Source of the DNA: Bacteroidota bacterium
GTDB taxonomy: Bacteria; Bacteroidota; Bacteroidia; Bacteroidales; CAIWKO01
NCBI GenBank assembly: GCA_037133915.1
Contig: JBAXND010000025.1
Coordinates: 1-58,166, forward strand
Direction: 5' to 3'
Length of the DNA stretch: 58,166 nt
The stretch's first letter is position 1. Every line of letters begins with the position of its first letter. Shown here one piece after another: positions 7,952 to 17,271 of this stretch. The translations under genes were made by a program, and so were the position numbers. The notes under the pieces were generated by a model. The model did no database searches, was not told the origin of the DNA, and saw only the letters and a program-made list of their open reading frames with translations.

Positions 7952-9055
7952 TTATTCAGATTCCAAAATTCGTGTGTACATCCGGGAGGTTCCGGGAAAA
8001 AGGAGGAACATTGCGGCCATGAATTTACGTTCATCGGCAGCGCGGGTTGATTCACCGTTGAGATCATCTATATTCAAGGCTTTACTAAGGCTGACGCACA
8101 AATTCTCTTTTTGAAGTTGAAACTCAATTTTATCCATTTTCCGGCATTCATTAATAACGACTTCAGCGTTTTTGATACGTTTATCGATATCTTTTTTCTT
8201 TATTCCCGGCAGTTTTGCTTTTACGATATCTTCGAGCGGAATGATAAAAAGATCTTTATATTCCAGCCATTTTTTATCTGAAAGTTCCCGAATACTTTTA
8301 AAATATTCAATCCATTCGCTGGTAACAAATGACTGACCAATAATACCCGGATCGCCGGCGTTCTGAGCAGGAATCAGGCAACATCTAAAACTTGCGAAAA
8401 CGAATCTTTGTTCATTATTCAAAATGCTGTCAACGGCTTCTTTCAGCTCCCAGATTAATGAAGTTCCTTCCTCTCCAAAAAGGCCTTGTACATGAGCCAG
8501 ATCAATATCTTTGCGGTAGACAGCAGTAATTGGTTTTGTATCTTTTTGAGCAATACTGCCTTTCGGGAAAAACGCAGGAGGTGCGTGACACTCCAGACAG
8601 CCCTCGCCGTGATAGGCAGGATTAGCGGCAGCAAGCAGCGTTCGTTTAATAAGATCGGCTTCCTGCACCCTCATTTCATTTACAGCATTTTTCAATGAAT
8701 CGCTCACCGGCTGCTGTTTCAATAAAACATCAATCAGCATAAAGTAGGTCGAGCTGATTTTTAAAACCTCATCTGAGTAAATTGTATTTGATAACGGGAT
8801 ATCGAGATTCAGCGAATCAACTTTCAACGAAAGGTTTCTAAGACTCCAAGCCTGTTCTTTGGTCAGGAACAATCCATTTACCAGATTAATCGATGATGTC
8901 CGCATAACCAGATAATTCAGACCATCAAGTTGCTCATGCCAAGTTCCGGACATAATTTCAGCACCGGATTTTTTGCCGGCATCTGAACTATAAATAAAAA
9001 GAAATGCCGCAACACTAAAAATTATTATTGCGAAGAATATTTTCCTAAAAAACAT
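7952..9055 (-). CDS. exported monoheme c-type cytochrome-like protein, function unknown
   Basis: The 367-residue protein begins with a membrane-spanning or signal segment (FFRKIFFAIIIFSVAAFLFIY, about residues 2-22) with no lipobox and no obvious cleavage site, so it may stay anchored facing the periplasm. It contains one heme c attachment motif, CLECH (Cys153, Cys156, His157), in a local context with HGEG before and APP after. The rest is mostly helical and charged, with a CC pair near residue 225 and a ferric-sensor-like four-helix appearance in the first 140 residues (inference). It starts 17 bases after the radical SAM gene and so is likely the last gene of that operon. I do not recognise a named family. 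Confidence 0.7.
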   Translation of the reverse strand: MFFRKIFFAIIIFSVAAFLFIYSSDAGKKSGAEIMSGTWHEQLDGLNYLVMRTSSINLVNGLFLTKEQAWSLRNLSLKVDSLNLDIPLSNTIYSDEVLKISSTYFMLIDVLLKQQPVSDSLKNAVNEMRVQEADLIKRTLLAAANPAYHGEGCLECHAPPAFFPKGSIAQKDTKPITAVYRKDIDLAHVQGLFGEEGTSLIWELKEAVDSILNNEQRFVFASFRCCLIPAQNAGDPGIIGQSFVTSEWIEYFKSIRELSDKKWLEYKDLFIIPLEDIVKAKLPGIKKKDIDKRIKNAEVVINECRKMDKIEFQLQKENLCVSLSKALNIDDLNGESTRAADERKFMAAMFLLFPGTSRMYTRILESE

Positions 9056-9072
9056 GAGACGATTATTAGTAG

Positions 9073-10233
9073 TTAACTCCAGACACCATTGATGGGTTCA
9101 TTACAAAAACCACACTTCCCATTTTTCATATTGTTTGAAATGTTGGTATATCCATTTCGCTCAATGAGAACTTTTTTACATTTTGGGCAATACGTATCGT
9201 CTGACTTTGTGCCGGGCACATTTCCAATGTAAACAAATTCGATTCCTGCGTTTATAGCGATATCGCGTGCTTTTTCAAGCGTTTCAACGGGTGTAACGGG
9301 CAATTGTGTGAGCTTGTAGGCAGGCATAAAACGGTTGAAATGCAGTGGGAACTTCCCTAAACCTGAATTGTAAAGCCAGTCACACATTTTTTTTATCATA
9401 TCCATATCGTCCGTCCACGTAGGGATAACGAGGTTGGTAATTTCCAGCCAGACACCTTCTTCCTTAAAAACATTTAGATTCCGTTTAATTGTATTCAATG
9501 ATCCGCCGTTCAATTTCCGGTAGGTTTCATCACTAAAACTTTTCAGGTTGATGTTGGCAGCATCGAGGTGCTTACAGATGGCGCGAAGCGGAGTTTCATT
9601 GATATAACCATTTGAGATGAAAATATTTTTCAGCCCTTTTTCATGTGCCAGTTTTGCGGTATCAAAAACATACTCGTAGAAGACAACCGGTTCAGAATAA
9701 GTATATCCGATACTGGTACATTTATTTTTAAGTGCGTACGCCACAACATCACCGGGCATCAAATCGTAATTTTCTGTTTCAAATGGTGAAACCTGTGATA
9801 TTTGCCAGTTCTGGCAGTTAAGGCAATTGAAATTACAACCGGCTGTGGCCAGTGAAAACACAGTCGTTTGTGGCAGAAAATGATACAGTGGTTTTTTTTC
9901 TACCGGATCGGTATTGATAGAACAGGGATTTCCGTAGTTAATCGCATACAAGGCATCATCGAAAATAACACGTGTTTTGCAAATGCCGGTTCCTTTTTCA
10001 GGTATTATACAGGCATTGGGGCACAGGCCGCACATGATGCCTTTATCCGTTTTACTAAAATATGCAGCCTGTTTATGCCATTTCCAGATATCAATGGGTT
10101 TGTTCATAATTTGATTCTGCTTATTAAGAATGGTGCCGAAAACATCAAAATCGGAAATTCCCAATGCGGCAACACCTGCTCCAATTGCGCATCGCCGAAT
10201 AAATTCCCGTTTCGAAATCGTTGATTTTTTCAT
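9073..10233 (-). CDS. radical SAM enzyme of the AmmeMemoRadiSam / PflA-like family, with signal-like N-terminus
   Basis: The 386-residue protein carries the radical SAM cluster motif as Cys133-x3-Cys137-x2-Cys140 (AGCNFNCLNCQNWQIS), which with its context is typical of the AmmeMemoRadiSam enzyme family related to pyruvate formate-lyase activase. A Cys-rich segment precedes it (CGLCPNAC at 68-75, Cys85), and a zinc-ribbon-like C-terminus follows (Cys349, 352, 374, 377, ending INGVWS). The first 33 residues look like a twin-arginine-type leader (SKREFIRRCAIGAGVAALG), but with KR rather than RR before xF. Export of a SAM-dependent enzyme would be surprising, so the segment may be a membrane anchor. 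Substrate is unknown. It lies between a secreted MORN protein and an exported heme protein, with gaps of 14 and 17 bases. Confidence 0.85.
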   Translation of the reverse strand: MKKSTISKREFIRRCAIGAGVAALGISDFDVFGTILNKQNQIMNKPIDIWKWHKQAAYFSKTDKGIMCGLCPNACIIPEKGTGICKTRVIFDDALYAINYGNPCSINTDPVEKKPLYHFLPQTTVFSLATAGCNFNCLNCQNWQISQVSPFETENYDLMPGDVVAYALKNKCTSIGYTYSEPVVFYEYVFDTAKLAHEKGLKNIFISNGYINETPLRAICKHLDAANINLKSFSDETYRKLNGGSLNTIKRNLNVFKEEGVWLEITNLVIPTWTDDMDMIKKMCDWLYNSGLGKFPLHFNRFMPAYKLTQLPVTPVETLEKARDIAINAGIEFVYIGNVPGTKSDDTYCPKCKKVLIERNGYTNISNNMKNGKCGFCNEPINGVWS

Positions 10234-10247
10234 TGTAAGCGAGTGTT

Positions 10248-10865
10248 CTAATCAACAAATTTATTGTCTTTCCAGTTACCCGAAACTACCTTTCCCGATG
10301 CATAGGTAAAGGTTCCTTTGCCATTGAATTTACCGGCTTTCCATTCGCCTTCGTATTTACTGCCATTGGCAAATAGAATGGTACCCTGACCTTCCTTCAA
10401 ACTATTTTTCCAGTTGCCGTCGTATTTCTCGCCGTCTTTTGCAATGAAAACGCCATGCCCGTTCAACTTATTGTTTTTCCATTCGCCCGTAACTACAGCC
10501 CCGGCAAATTCACCGGATGCATAGGTATAGGTTCCCTGTCCGCACAATTTATTATTTACGAAATCGCCTGTATAATTATCGCCGTTTGCATACACAAACA
10601 CCCCTTTTCCGGTCAGAGTGTTATCTTTAAAATCACCCGTATATTCACAGCCCTTCCATGCGCCGGAATTATATGTAAAAGTGCCCTTGCCATTGAGTTT
10701 CATATTTTTAAATTCGCCAACATATTTGTTGCCGTTTGAATAGGCGTAAGTGCCGGTTCCATTCTTACAGTCACCGTCAATACATCCGGTCTGCGCCAAT
10801 AATGCAGTAACTGAAAGTAATACAAAGGAAGCTGTTGCGAAAACAATATTAAGAATACGTTTCAT
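10248..10865 (-). CDS. secreted MORN-repeat protein
   Basis: The 205-residue protein has a signal peptide (MKRILNIVFATASFVLLSVTALLAQ) and then about seven MORN repeats, each near 20-25 residues with the pattern YxGxxxxxxxxGxGxF, for example YTGDFKDNTLTGKGVF and YEGEWKAGKFNGKGTF. MORN repeats form an extended beta-hairpin sheet and serve as scaffolds. The gene starts 33 bases after the stop of the giant FG-GAP gene and ends 14 bases before the radical SAM gene, so it is probably co-transcribed with both. No catalytic residues are visible and its partner is unknown. Confidence 0.85.
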   Translation of the reverse strand: MKRILNIVFATASFVLLSVTALLAQTGCIDGDCKNGTGTYAYSNGNKYVGEFKNMKLNGKGTFTYNSGAWKGCEYTGDFKDNTLTGKGVFVYANGDNYTGDFVNNKLCGQGTYTYASGEFAGAVVTGEWKNNKLNGHGVFIAKDGEKYDGNWKNSLKEGQGTILFANGSKYEGEWKAGKFNGKGTFTYASGKVVSGNWKDNKFVD

Positions 10866-10898
10866 TGATTTAATTTCAAGTGAATAATTACAGTTTGA

Positions 10899-13800
10899 TT
10901 ATTGTTTTATCAGTAACATGGGTTTAGAAAATTCTCTGCCGGATACAATCATAACATACGTACCCGATGTCAAATCATCAATCAGAATTCTATTTTTATT
11001 TCCGATAAGCAGCGATTTTTTTACAATTCTGCCCAACGCATCAAATATCAGCAATTCCTGCGTTTCGAAGCCATTGCTGACTTCAACAAAAATTTCATCT
11101 TCAGCAGGATTAGGATAAAATACAATTTCCCCTTTGAATAAATTCTCACTTACAAAAGTGCAAGGGTCAAAAGTAATAAGTATAGAGTCGGAATTTGAGC
11201 AAACCGAATCAAGCGCTGTTAAGTAAATCAGGGCCGGACCAATTCCAAAACCTGTGGAATCGATAGTAACCTGATTCAATATTTCTCCCGTTGACCATGC
11301 ATATGAATCATAACCGGCCGGCGTCGTTAAAGTGATATTTTGACCTGCACACAATGTAGTATCATTTCCCAGATGTATAACCGGAAGCACAACAACATTC
11401 AGGTTATTCACGACACTCTGAACTGTATCGCAAAGATTGCTTACTCTGCAGTAATACACACCGGCATCACCACTTGTTATCGGTGCAATATTCAGCGTAT
11501 CCGAAGTAGCGCCCGCAATTTGCCCGCCGGGACCATACCACTGATACACGGGTAAAGGTGACCCACCGGCAGTAACAAAGAATGCAACTCTACTGCCCGT
11601 ACATCGTGAAGAATCTGCAGATTGTGACAATACCTGCGGCAGCGCATGAAGTGTAAGTGAAGCATTATTACTGTTGACCGAATTACAGGTACTTGAAACC
11701 ACACAATAATAATTTCCGGCATCACCTGAAGATACATTGTTCAAAGTTAATGTACTTGAATTTGATCCGGAAAGTATTCCTGACGGTCCATACCATTGAT
11801 AACCGGGGGCAGGATTACCTGTAGCAGTAACGGTATATACAGCCTGTGTTCCAGGACACCGGACTACACTCACCGGCTGCCCCGCAATTTGAGCAATAGT
11901 TCCGTTTACCGAAAGAGTACCTGCAGTGCTGTATGTTGAAGGCGGACAGGCATTGCTCACCACACACCGATACTTATAATTGAACATTCCAACTGTTGCT
12001 CCGGTAATATTCATGGTGGCCAGAGTCATTCCTGAATACAATGAATTATTCGCCTGATTTGCCCATGTAGAGCCACCGTTGATGCTGAGCTGCCATTGAT
12101 AGTTAAACGGTGCAGAGCCACCGGCAACCACGCTGAATGATGTATTACCGCCTGCACATGCATTTGAGCCCGAAGGATTTGTTGTAATCGTTGCGGAAGT
12201 ATTTACGGCTAATAATGCATTTGATGAAACGGCAGGTGGAGCGCAGCTACCTGTTACTACGCAGTGATAGAGGTAATTATTCATTCCGCTTGTGGCAGTA
12301 GTTAAGGCCATAGCGGCAGTTGTCATTCCGCTGTAGCCGCTGCCATTGCCTTGATTCGCCCAGGTACTACCGCCATTTGTACTTATTTGCCATTGATAGC
12401 TGATACCGGTTCCGGTTGCATTGACAGAAAAAGCAGCCCCGTAGCCGTTACAAACAGACGCATCAAGAGGCTGAACCGTGATATTCGGTTTTAGATTCAC
12501 TGTTAAAATAACGCCTGTCGAAGTTGCTGTCGGCGCACACGTCCCGCTTAAAAAACAACGATATTGGTACGCGTTCATACCGGCGGTTGCAGTGGTGATT
12601 GTCATCGTTGATGACGTCATACCACTGTACACTCCGCCATTGGCCTGGTTATTCCATACAGTTCCGCCGTTGGTACTCAGTTGCCACTGATATGAAACCC
12701 CGGTTCCTCCGGAAGTAACACTGAACGAAACATTCGCACCTTCGCATATAGTACTTGCTGTCGGATTATGAACAACCACCGGTGCAACGCATTTATATCG
12801 TACATTCCCGTTCCATTTTTCATCCGAAGCAGCGCCCATGGTAAACCATTTCCCATAAAGCTCGCCATACACAGCAGTTGCGGGGTTGTATAGTGTGCGT
12901 GCCCGCCAGTGATACAGTTTGTTATCAGGGAGAATTTTTTCCGCATAGACATTTACGCCCGAAGGACCTGCCGCCGTGGTCCATGCGGCGGAAGAGCCGC
13001 TGAGTGCAGGAGCTGAAAAAGTAGTTCCCGGAATAGATAGCTGGTATATTAATTTAACCTTACTGTTAAACACTGCGTTTTCTTTATGCGAAATACGAAG
13101 TTGGGATGTTGAAAGCAAGTTCCCGTTTTGGATTTCATGGAATCCGCCTGCATCGTATTGAGATGTCGCTCGGCTAATTGCTTTTGCATTATTTCCGTAG
13201 AAAACAACGGCCAACCCTTCATCGGTTTGTCCGTTATCATAAGCATAAGAACCAATGATTACATCGCTGTAGCCATCGCCGTTTACATCACCTGCACCTG
13301 AAACGCAATATCCATAATAGGCATTTGCCTGATTAGATTCCAGTGTGTCGGGTGTTGCACCATAACCGGTAGCTGAACCGTAGAAAATATAAACACGGCC
13401 TTCATTGGTCTGACCGTTCGTATAACTTGGTGAACCTGCAATAAGGTCGCTGTAGCCGTCGCCATTGATATCTCCGGCTGAAGCAGCGCTGGTACCCAGG
13501 TACGCACCAAATTTATTATTCTCGAAATACCAACTTTCCGTTGCAGGCAATCCGGTTGAAGATCCATAGAATAGGCTTACACGTCCTTCATCGGTCTGAC
13601 CTCCATCATAAGCTTTTGATGCAATGATTACGTCGGCATATCCGTCGCCGTTCACATCGCCGGCGGATGCCACACAACTGGCCCAACCCATGTTCTGAAA
13701 ATTAGGTTCGGTAGTCCAGGCAGCAGTTGATGATAATCCGGTAGAAGATCCGTAATAGAGATAGGCGCGTCCTTCATTGGTGCTGCCATTTGACAAACCC

Positions 13801-16481
13801 GGTGCGCCAACAAGAACATCAGAGTATCCATCTCCATTTACATCTCCGGCAGAAGAAACGCTCAGACCATATTGAGCCGCGGCGATATTGCTTTCCGTTG
13901 TCCAGTTTTCTGTGACAGACGGACCAGAAGGAGAACCATGATACACGAACACTTTGCCTTCATCAGTTTGTCCATTATCATAAAGATAAGCACCAACAAT
14001 CACATCACTGAAACCATCTCCGTTTACATCACCGGCGCCTGCAACGCTGTATCCGTATGATGCATTAACTTGTGTACCAATAACACTCCAGTCAGCAGAA
14101 GAAGAAAGACCGATTGCAGAACCAAAGTAAACATAGGCTGCACCGACAATATTAGAACCTGAGTTCATCCCATAAGCTCCGACAATAATATCGGAATATC
14201 CATCCCCATTTACATCGCCGGCATTGGCGGCACTATATCCATAATTTGCACCGCTTGCATTGCCCAGCCCGGTCCAGTTTGCAGTAACTGAAAGGCCGGT
14301 AGCAGAGCCGTAATAAACAAACACAGCACCTTCATTTGAAAAAGAAACGTCATAGTATGGCGCACCCACAAGTACATCGCTGTATCCATCACCGTTAATA
14401 TCTCCGGCAGATGAAACGCACCAGCCAAAATATGCCGATGCCTGATTTGATTCATTCGTCCAGCTTGAAGTTGTTGCCAGCCCGGCAGCCGATCCATGAA
14501 AAACATAAACCCTGCCCTCATCTGTTTGCCCGTTGTCATACAGATACGAACCGACAATCACATCAGCATATCCATCGCCATTAACATCGCCTGCGCTGTT
14601 CAACGCAGCACCGAAATAGGCGGTTGCCTGATTTGCTTCGGCAGTCCAGTTTGCAGCGGCAGCAGGGCCGGTGGATGAACCGAAGAATAAAAATGCGCGG
14701 CCTTCGCCGGTCTCGCCATTGGTGAAACGGCTGGCGCCTATCAGAATATCCGAATAACCATCACCATTTACATCTGCGGCACATGCAACAGCGGCGCCAA
14801 GATAGGAACCTGCAGCATTGGCTTCATAAGTCCAGGAAGGAGAAGTTGAAAGACCTGTGGAAGAACCATTGTAGAGATATGCTTTTCCTTCATCGGTTTG
14901 CCCGTTATCATAAAGGTCGGCACCAACAATAACATCAGCATAGCCATCGCCATTCATATCGCCGGCAGTGTTAACAGAAATACCGTAATCGGCGTTTGCC
15001 TGATTACTTTCAGTCGACCATGCAGCGGTTGCAGCAAGTCCCGATGATGAGCCTAAATAAACAAAAGCGGCGCCCTCATTGGTTTGCCCGTTATCATACA
15101 AAGGTGAGCCAATAACAATATCCGAATAGCCATCACCATTCACATCGCCTGCACTGTTGACCGAATGTCCGAAATCTGCGGATGCCTGATTATTCTCACC
15201 GGTCCATGAAACGGTTGCAGATAATCCGGTTGATGAGCCATGAAAAACAAATACAACGCCTTCATCGGTTTGCCCGTTGTCAAACAAATCAGCGCCTACA
15301 ATAACATCGCTGTAACCGTCTCCATTCACATCGCCTGCGCATGCAACCGCACTTCCAAGTGCAGCATTGATTTGGTTTGACTCGTAGGACCATGCAGGCA
15401 CTGCAGACAGACCGGTTGATGAGCCTTGAAAGACAAGTGCTCTGCCTTCGTTGGCCTGTCCGTTTGAGTAGTGATACGCACCAACAATAACATCACTGTA
15501 TCCATCGCCATTCACGTCGCCGGCAGTATTCACGGCATAACCAACGCCATCACCGGCATTGTTGCTTTCATACGTCCAGGCTGCCGTAGTTGACAAACCT
15601 GTAGCCGAGCCATGATATACAAAAGCGCGTCCTTCATCGGTTTGACCATTATCGTACAAAGGTGCGCCAATGATAACATCACCATAACCATCGCCATTTA
15701 CATCGCCGGCAGCGCTGACTGCAAATCCGAAATAGGCAGTAGCCTGATCTGATTCTTTTTGCCAGTTAGCTGTAGTAGAAAGTGGGTCAACCGTTACAGG
15801 ATAAACAGCATTGGCATCATCAACAATTATCTTCAATTCGTTTCCTTCAAGTACCATGCGGGCATCAAGAGTCCTTCCGTTTGCATCCCAGACAGCAAGT
15901 CCTTTGTACCATGCAACATTTTCTGTTGTTCCGAGGCGTGGGTGCTGCTGATAAAATAATAAATCGGATGAAGACTTAATCGCGGTCAGCAGATTACTTT
16001 CTATATTGATAGATAAGGTGAGTGGCTCATTTCCTGCAGGAATATTATTAATAATAAAATTCTGCCTCATACCCTCTTCACTATTTTCATAATGCATATC
16101 AAAGCCTGTATGCCTGACATCCAAAGAATTTAAATCAGAACAAAACTGTGGATCGGCAGATGGCCGGAGTGGTGCCCCACCTTTGCTGATTGTTTCCAAA
16201 TTCATTGAAATACTCCATTCACCATGTGCCTCAGTTCTGGGTTTCATAAAAAAACCATTGTTCAAATAATTGATGCGGAGATTCTGATTACGGTTTGGGC
16301 TCGAAAAAAAGCCGTACGCGGCATCAAAACGAATATTATATTCTTCGACCCGTATATTCTGGAATGCAGACTGCTGCCATTTATCCGTGGAGGGTTCGCT
16401 TGTCTGAGCACCCAAATGATAAAAACTAAATGCAAAAACAGCCAGAACAGCAAGTAAACGCGACAAGAAACACTTTTCCAT
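10899..16481 (-). CDS. giant T9SS-exported FG-GAP double-propeller protein with Ig-like domains
   Basis: The protein is about 1860 residues from the ATG at 16481, chosen because it gives a clean signal peptide (MEKCFLSRLLAVLAVFAFSF, ending near LGAQ); ATGs at 16490 and 16517 are alternatives. After a roughly 220-residue N-terminal domain come 14 FG-GAP repeats of about 61 residues, each with a calcium-type loop DVNGDGYSD and an EGRAFVYxGSxTGL end. A beta-rich linker follows, then five Ig-like domains (start signature ICEGANVSF and QWQxSTNGG, or QWYGP), one further short domain, and a T9SS type A sorting domain (IVFYPNPAEDEIFVEV, ending MLLIKQ). It should be released or anchored on the cell surface. 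Binding or adhesion is likely; the ligand is unknown. A downstream MORN gene follows after 33 bases. Confidence 0.92.
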   Translation of the reverse strand: MEKCFLSRLLAVLAVFAFSFYHLGAQTSEPSTDKWQQSAFQNIRVEEYNIRFDAAYGFFSSPNRNQNLRINYLNNGFFMKPRTEAHGEWSISMNLETISKGGAPLRPSADPQFCSDLNSLDVRHTGFDMHYENSEEGMRQNFIINNIPAGNEPLTLSINIESNLLTAIKSSSDLLFYQQHPRLGTTENVAWYKGLAVWDANGRTLDARMVLEGNELKIIVDDANAVYPVTVDPLSTTANWQKESDQATAYFGFAVSAAGDVNGDGYGDVIIGAPLYDNGQTDEGRAFVYHGSATGLSTTAAWTYESNNAGDGVGYAVNTAGDVNGDGYSDVIVGAYHYSNGQANEGRALVFQGSSTGLSAVPAWSYESNQINAALGSAVACAGDVNGDGYSDVIVGADLFDNGQTDEGVVFVFHGSSTGLSATVSWTGENNQASADFGHSVNSAGDVNGDGYSDIVIGSPLYDNGQTNEGAAFVYLGSSSGLAATAAWSTESNQANADYGISVNTAGDMNGDGYADVIVGADLYDNGQTDEGKAYLYNGSSTGLSTSPSWTYEANAAGSYLGAAVACAADVNGDGYSDILIGASRFTNGETGEGRAFLFFGSSTGPAAAANWTAEANQATAYFGAALNSAGDVNGDGYADVIVGSYLYDNGQTDEGRVYVFHGSAAGLATTSSWTNESNQASAYFGWCVSSAGDINGDGYSDVLVGAPYYDVSFSNEGAVFVYYGSATGLSVTANWTGLGNASGANYGYSAANAGDVNGDGYSDIIVGAYGMNSGSNIVGAAYVYFGSAIGLSSSADWSVIGTQVNASYGYSVAGAGDVNGDGFSDVIVGAYLYDNGQTDEGKVFVYHGSPSGPSVTENWTTESNIAAAQYGLSVSSAGDVNGDGYSDVLVGAPGLSNGSTNEGRAYLYYGSSTGLSSTAAWTTEPNFQNMGWASCVASAGDVNGDGYADVIIASKAYDGGQTDEGRVSLFYGSSTGLPATESWYFENNKFGAYLGTSAASAGDINGDGYSDLIAGSPSYTNGQTNEGRVYIFYGSATGYGATPDTLESNQANAYYGYCVSGAGDVNGDGYSDVIIGSYAYDNGQTDEGLAVVFYGNNAKAISRATSQYDAGGFHEIQNGNLLSTSQLRISHKENAVFNSKVKLIYQLSIPGTTFSAPALSGSSAAWTTAAGPSGVNVYAEKILPDNKLYHWRARTLYNPATAVYGELYGKWFTMGAASDEKWNGNVRYKCVAPVVVHNPTASTICEGANVSFSVTSGGTGVSYQWQLSTNGGTVWNNQANGGVYSGMTSSTMTITTATAGMNAYQYRCFLSGTCAPTATSTGVILTVNLKPNITVQPLDASVCNGYGAAFSVNATGTGISYQWQISTNGGSTWANQGNGSGYSGMTTAAMALTTATSGMNNYLYHCVVTGSCAPPAVSSNALLAVNTSATITTNPSGSNACAGGNTSFSVVAGGSAPFNYQWQLSINGGSTWANQANNSLYSGMTLATMNITGATVGMFNYKYRCVVSNACPPSTYSTAGTLSVNGTIAQIAGQPVSVVRCPGTQAVYTVTATGNPAPGYQWYGPSGILSGSNSSTLTLNNVSSGDAGNYYCVVSSTCNSVNSNNASLTLHALPQVLSQSADSSRCTGSRVAFFVTAGGSPLPVYQWYGPGGQIAGATSDTLNIAPITSGDAGVYYCRVSNLCDTVQSVVNNLNVVVLPVIHLGNDTTLCAGQNITLTTPAGYDSYAWSTGEILNQVTIDSTGFGIGPALIYLTALDSVCSNSDSILITFDPCTFVSENLFKGEIVFYPNPAEDEIFVEVSNGFETQELLIFDALGRIVKKSLLIGNKNRILIDDLTSGTYVMIVSGREFSKPMLLIKQ
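13190..15760 (-). repeat. 14 tandem FG-GAP coding repeats, about 183 bp each
   Basis: Within the giant gene, about 2.57 kb is a head-to-tail series of 14 diverged units encoding GDVNGDGYSDVIVGA...DNGQTDEG. Repeat-to-repeat DNA similarity is high around the DVNGDG and NGQTDEG codons and low between them. The number, 14, is twice the seven blades of a FG-GAP propeller. Confidence 0.9.
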
Positions 16482-16616
16482 ATTCAGCATAATTATGTTT
16501 TTATGACAAAACCACATTTCTTATCTATTGCCAAAACAAGAAATGACATAATGGTTCCGTATCACGAAGATAAAAAAAGTGGGCAGACCTGAGAAGAAAA
16601 AACTGCTGATGGCAGC

Positions 16617-17102
16617 TTACATTTTCTGAGCGCGTTCAAGAGCTTCGCCCTCAAGCTTGCGTGCTTTGTCTGATGTAGGAAAATCAAATATCTCCTTTTG
16701 AATGGATTTAGGAAAGAGTCTTTTGACATCCGTGGTATAATTATCACCATCGCCGGGAGCAATATGGCCCAAAATCCTTAGTTTACCGGAAGTCATATCA
16801 ACATACAATAACAGCGGTACAGACCAACCGGCGCCCGATTCTAACTTATCATCCTTTTTGTAGTATTCCTGCATATAAGCCCATATACAAATAGTTCCCG
16901 CATCAGTATGAAAAACCTTATGCGCACTAAAAACCTTTCCGCCAAATTCGGGTTTCACCAATTTATTATCCAGATAATTTTGAATTACAGCAGAATCAGC
17001 TACAATAATTGATTCAACTTTTTTATTTCCACAGGAAGTTGCAATAAATAAAATTATTGCAATAAGGAAGACCGAAAAATAACAATTGTAATGTTTTTCC
17101 AT
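16617..17102 (-). CDS. hypothetical lipoprotein, 161 aa
   Basis: The protein has a lipoprotein signal with a hydrophobic core and lipobox ATSC, placing the lipidated Cys at residue 24 and followed by GNKK. The mature part is a small globular alpha/beta protein with CIWAYMQEYYKKD, SVPLLLYVDM and GHIAPGDGDNYTTDV stretches. I do not recognise a family. It is a single-gene unit with a strong promoter match just upstream (17123-17153) and is convergent with nothing: the giant FG-GAP gene on the same strand starts 135 bases further downstream. A membrane-anchored periplasmic or outer-membrane location is likely. Confidence 0.8.
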   Translation of the reverse strand: MEKHYNCYFSVFLIAIILFIATSCGNKKVESIIVADSAVIQNYLDNKLVKPEFGGKVFSAHKVFHTDAGTICIWAYMQEYYKKDDKLESGAGWSVPLLLYVDMTSGKLRILGHIAPGDGDNYTTDVKRLFPKSIQKEIFDFPTSDKARKLEGEALERAQKM

Positions 17103-17122
17103 AGAACATGTTTTGGTTAAAG

Positions 17123-17153
17123 CAAATATAATTCAGAAAATGTCAAAATGCAA
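17123..17153 (-). promoter_or_regulatory. Bacteroidota-type promoter of the lipoprotein gene
   Basis: On the minus strand a TTG (17153-17151) is followed after 20 bases by TATATTTG (17130-17123), a full match to the phylum consensus. The -7 element lies 21 bases upstream of the ATG at 17102, so the leader is very short. Confidence 0.6.
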
Positions 17154-17271
17154 CATAAGTCTCTTTTTTTCAACATAAATTAAACAATGACCACACACCT
17201 CAGAGGCATCAATCACATTTTGTTTCACAAATAATTGTAGATTTATACCTTCAAAAACAAATTAATTGCGG

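Noticed and set aside
10134..10233. A confident Tat export signal on the radical SAM enzyme
   Set aside because: The motif is KR-x-F, not RR-x-F, and the family works in the cytoplasm, so I only report it as export-like.
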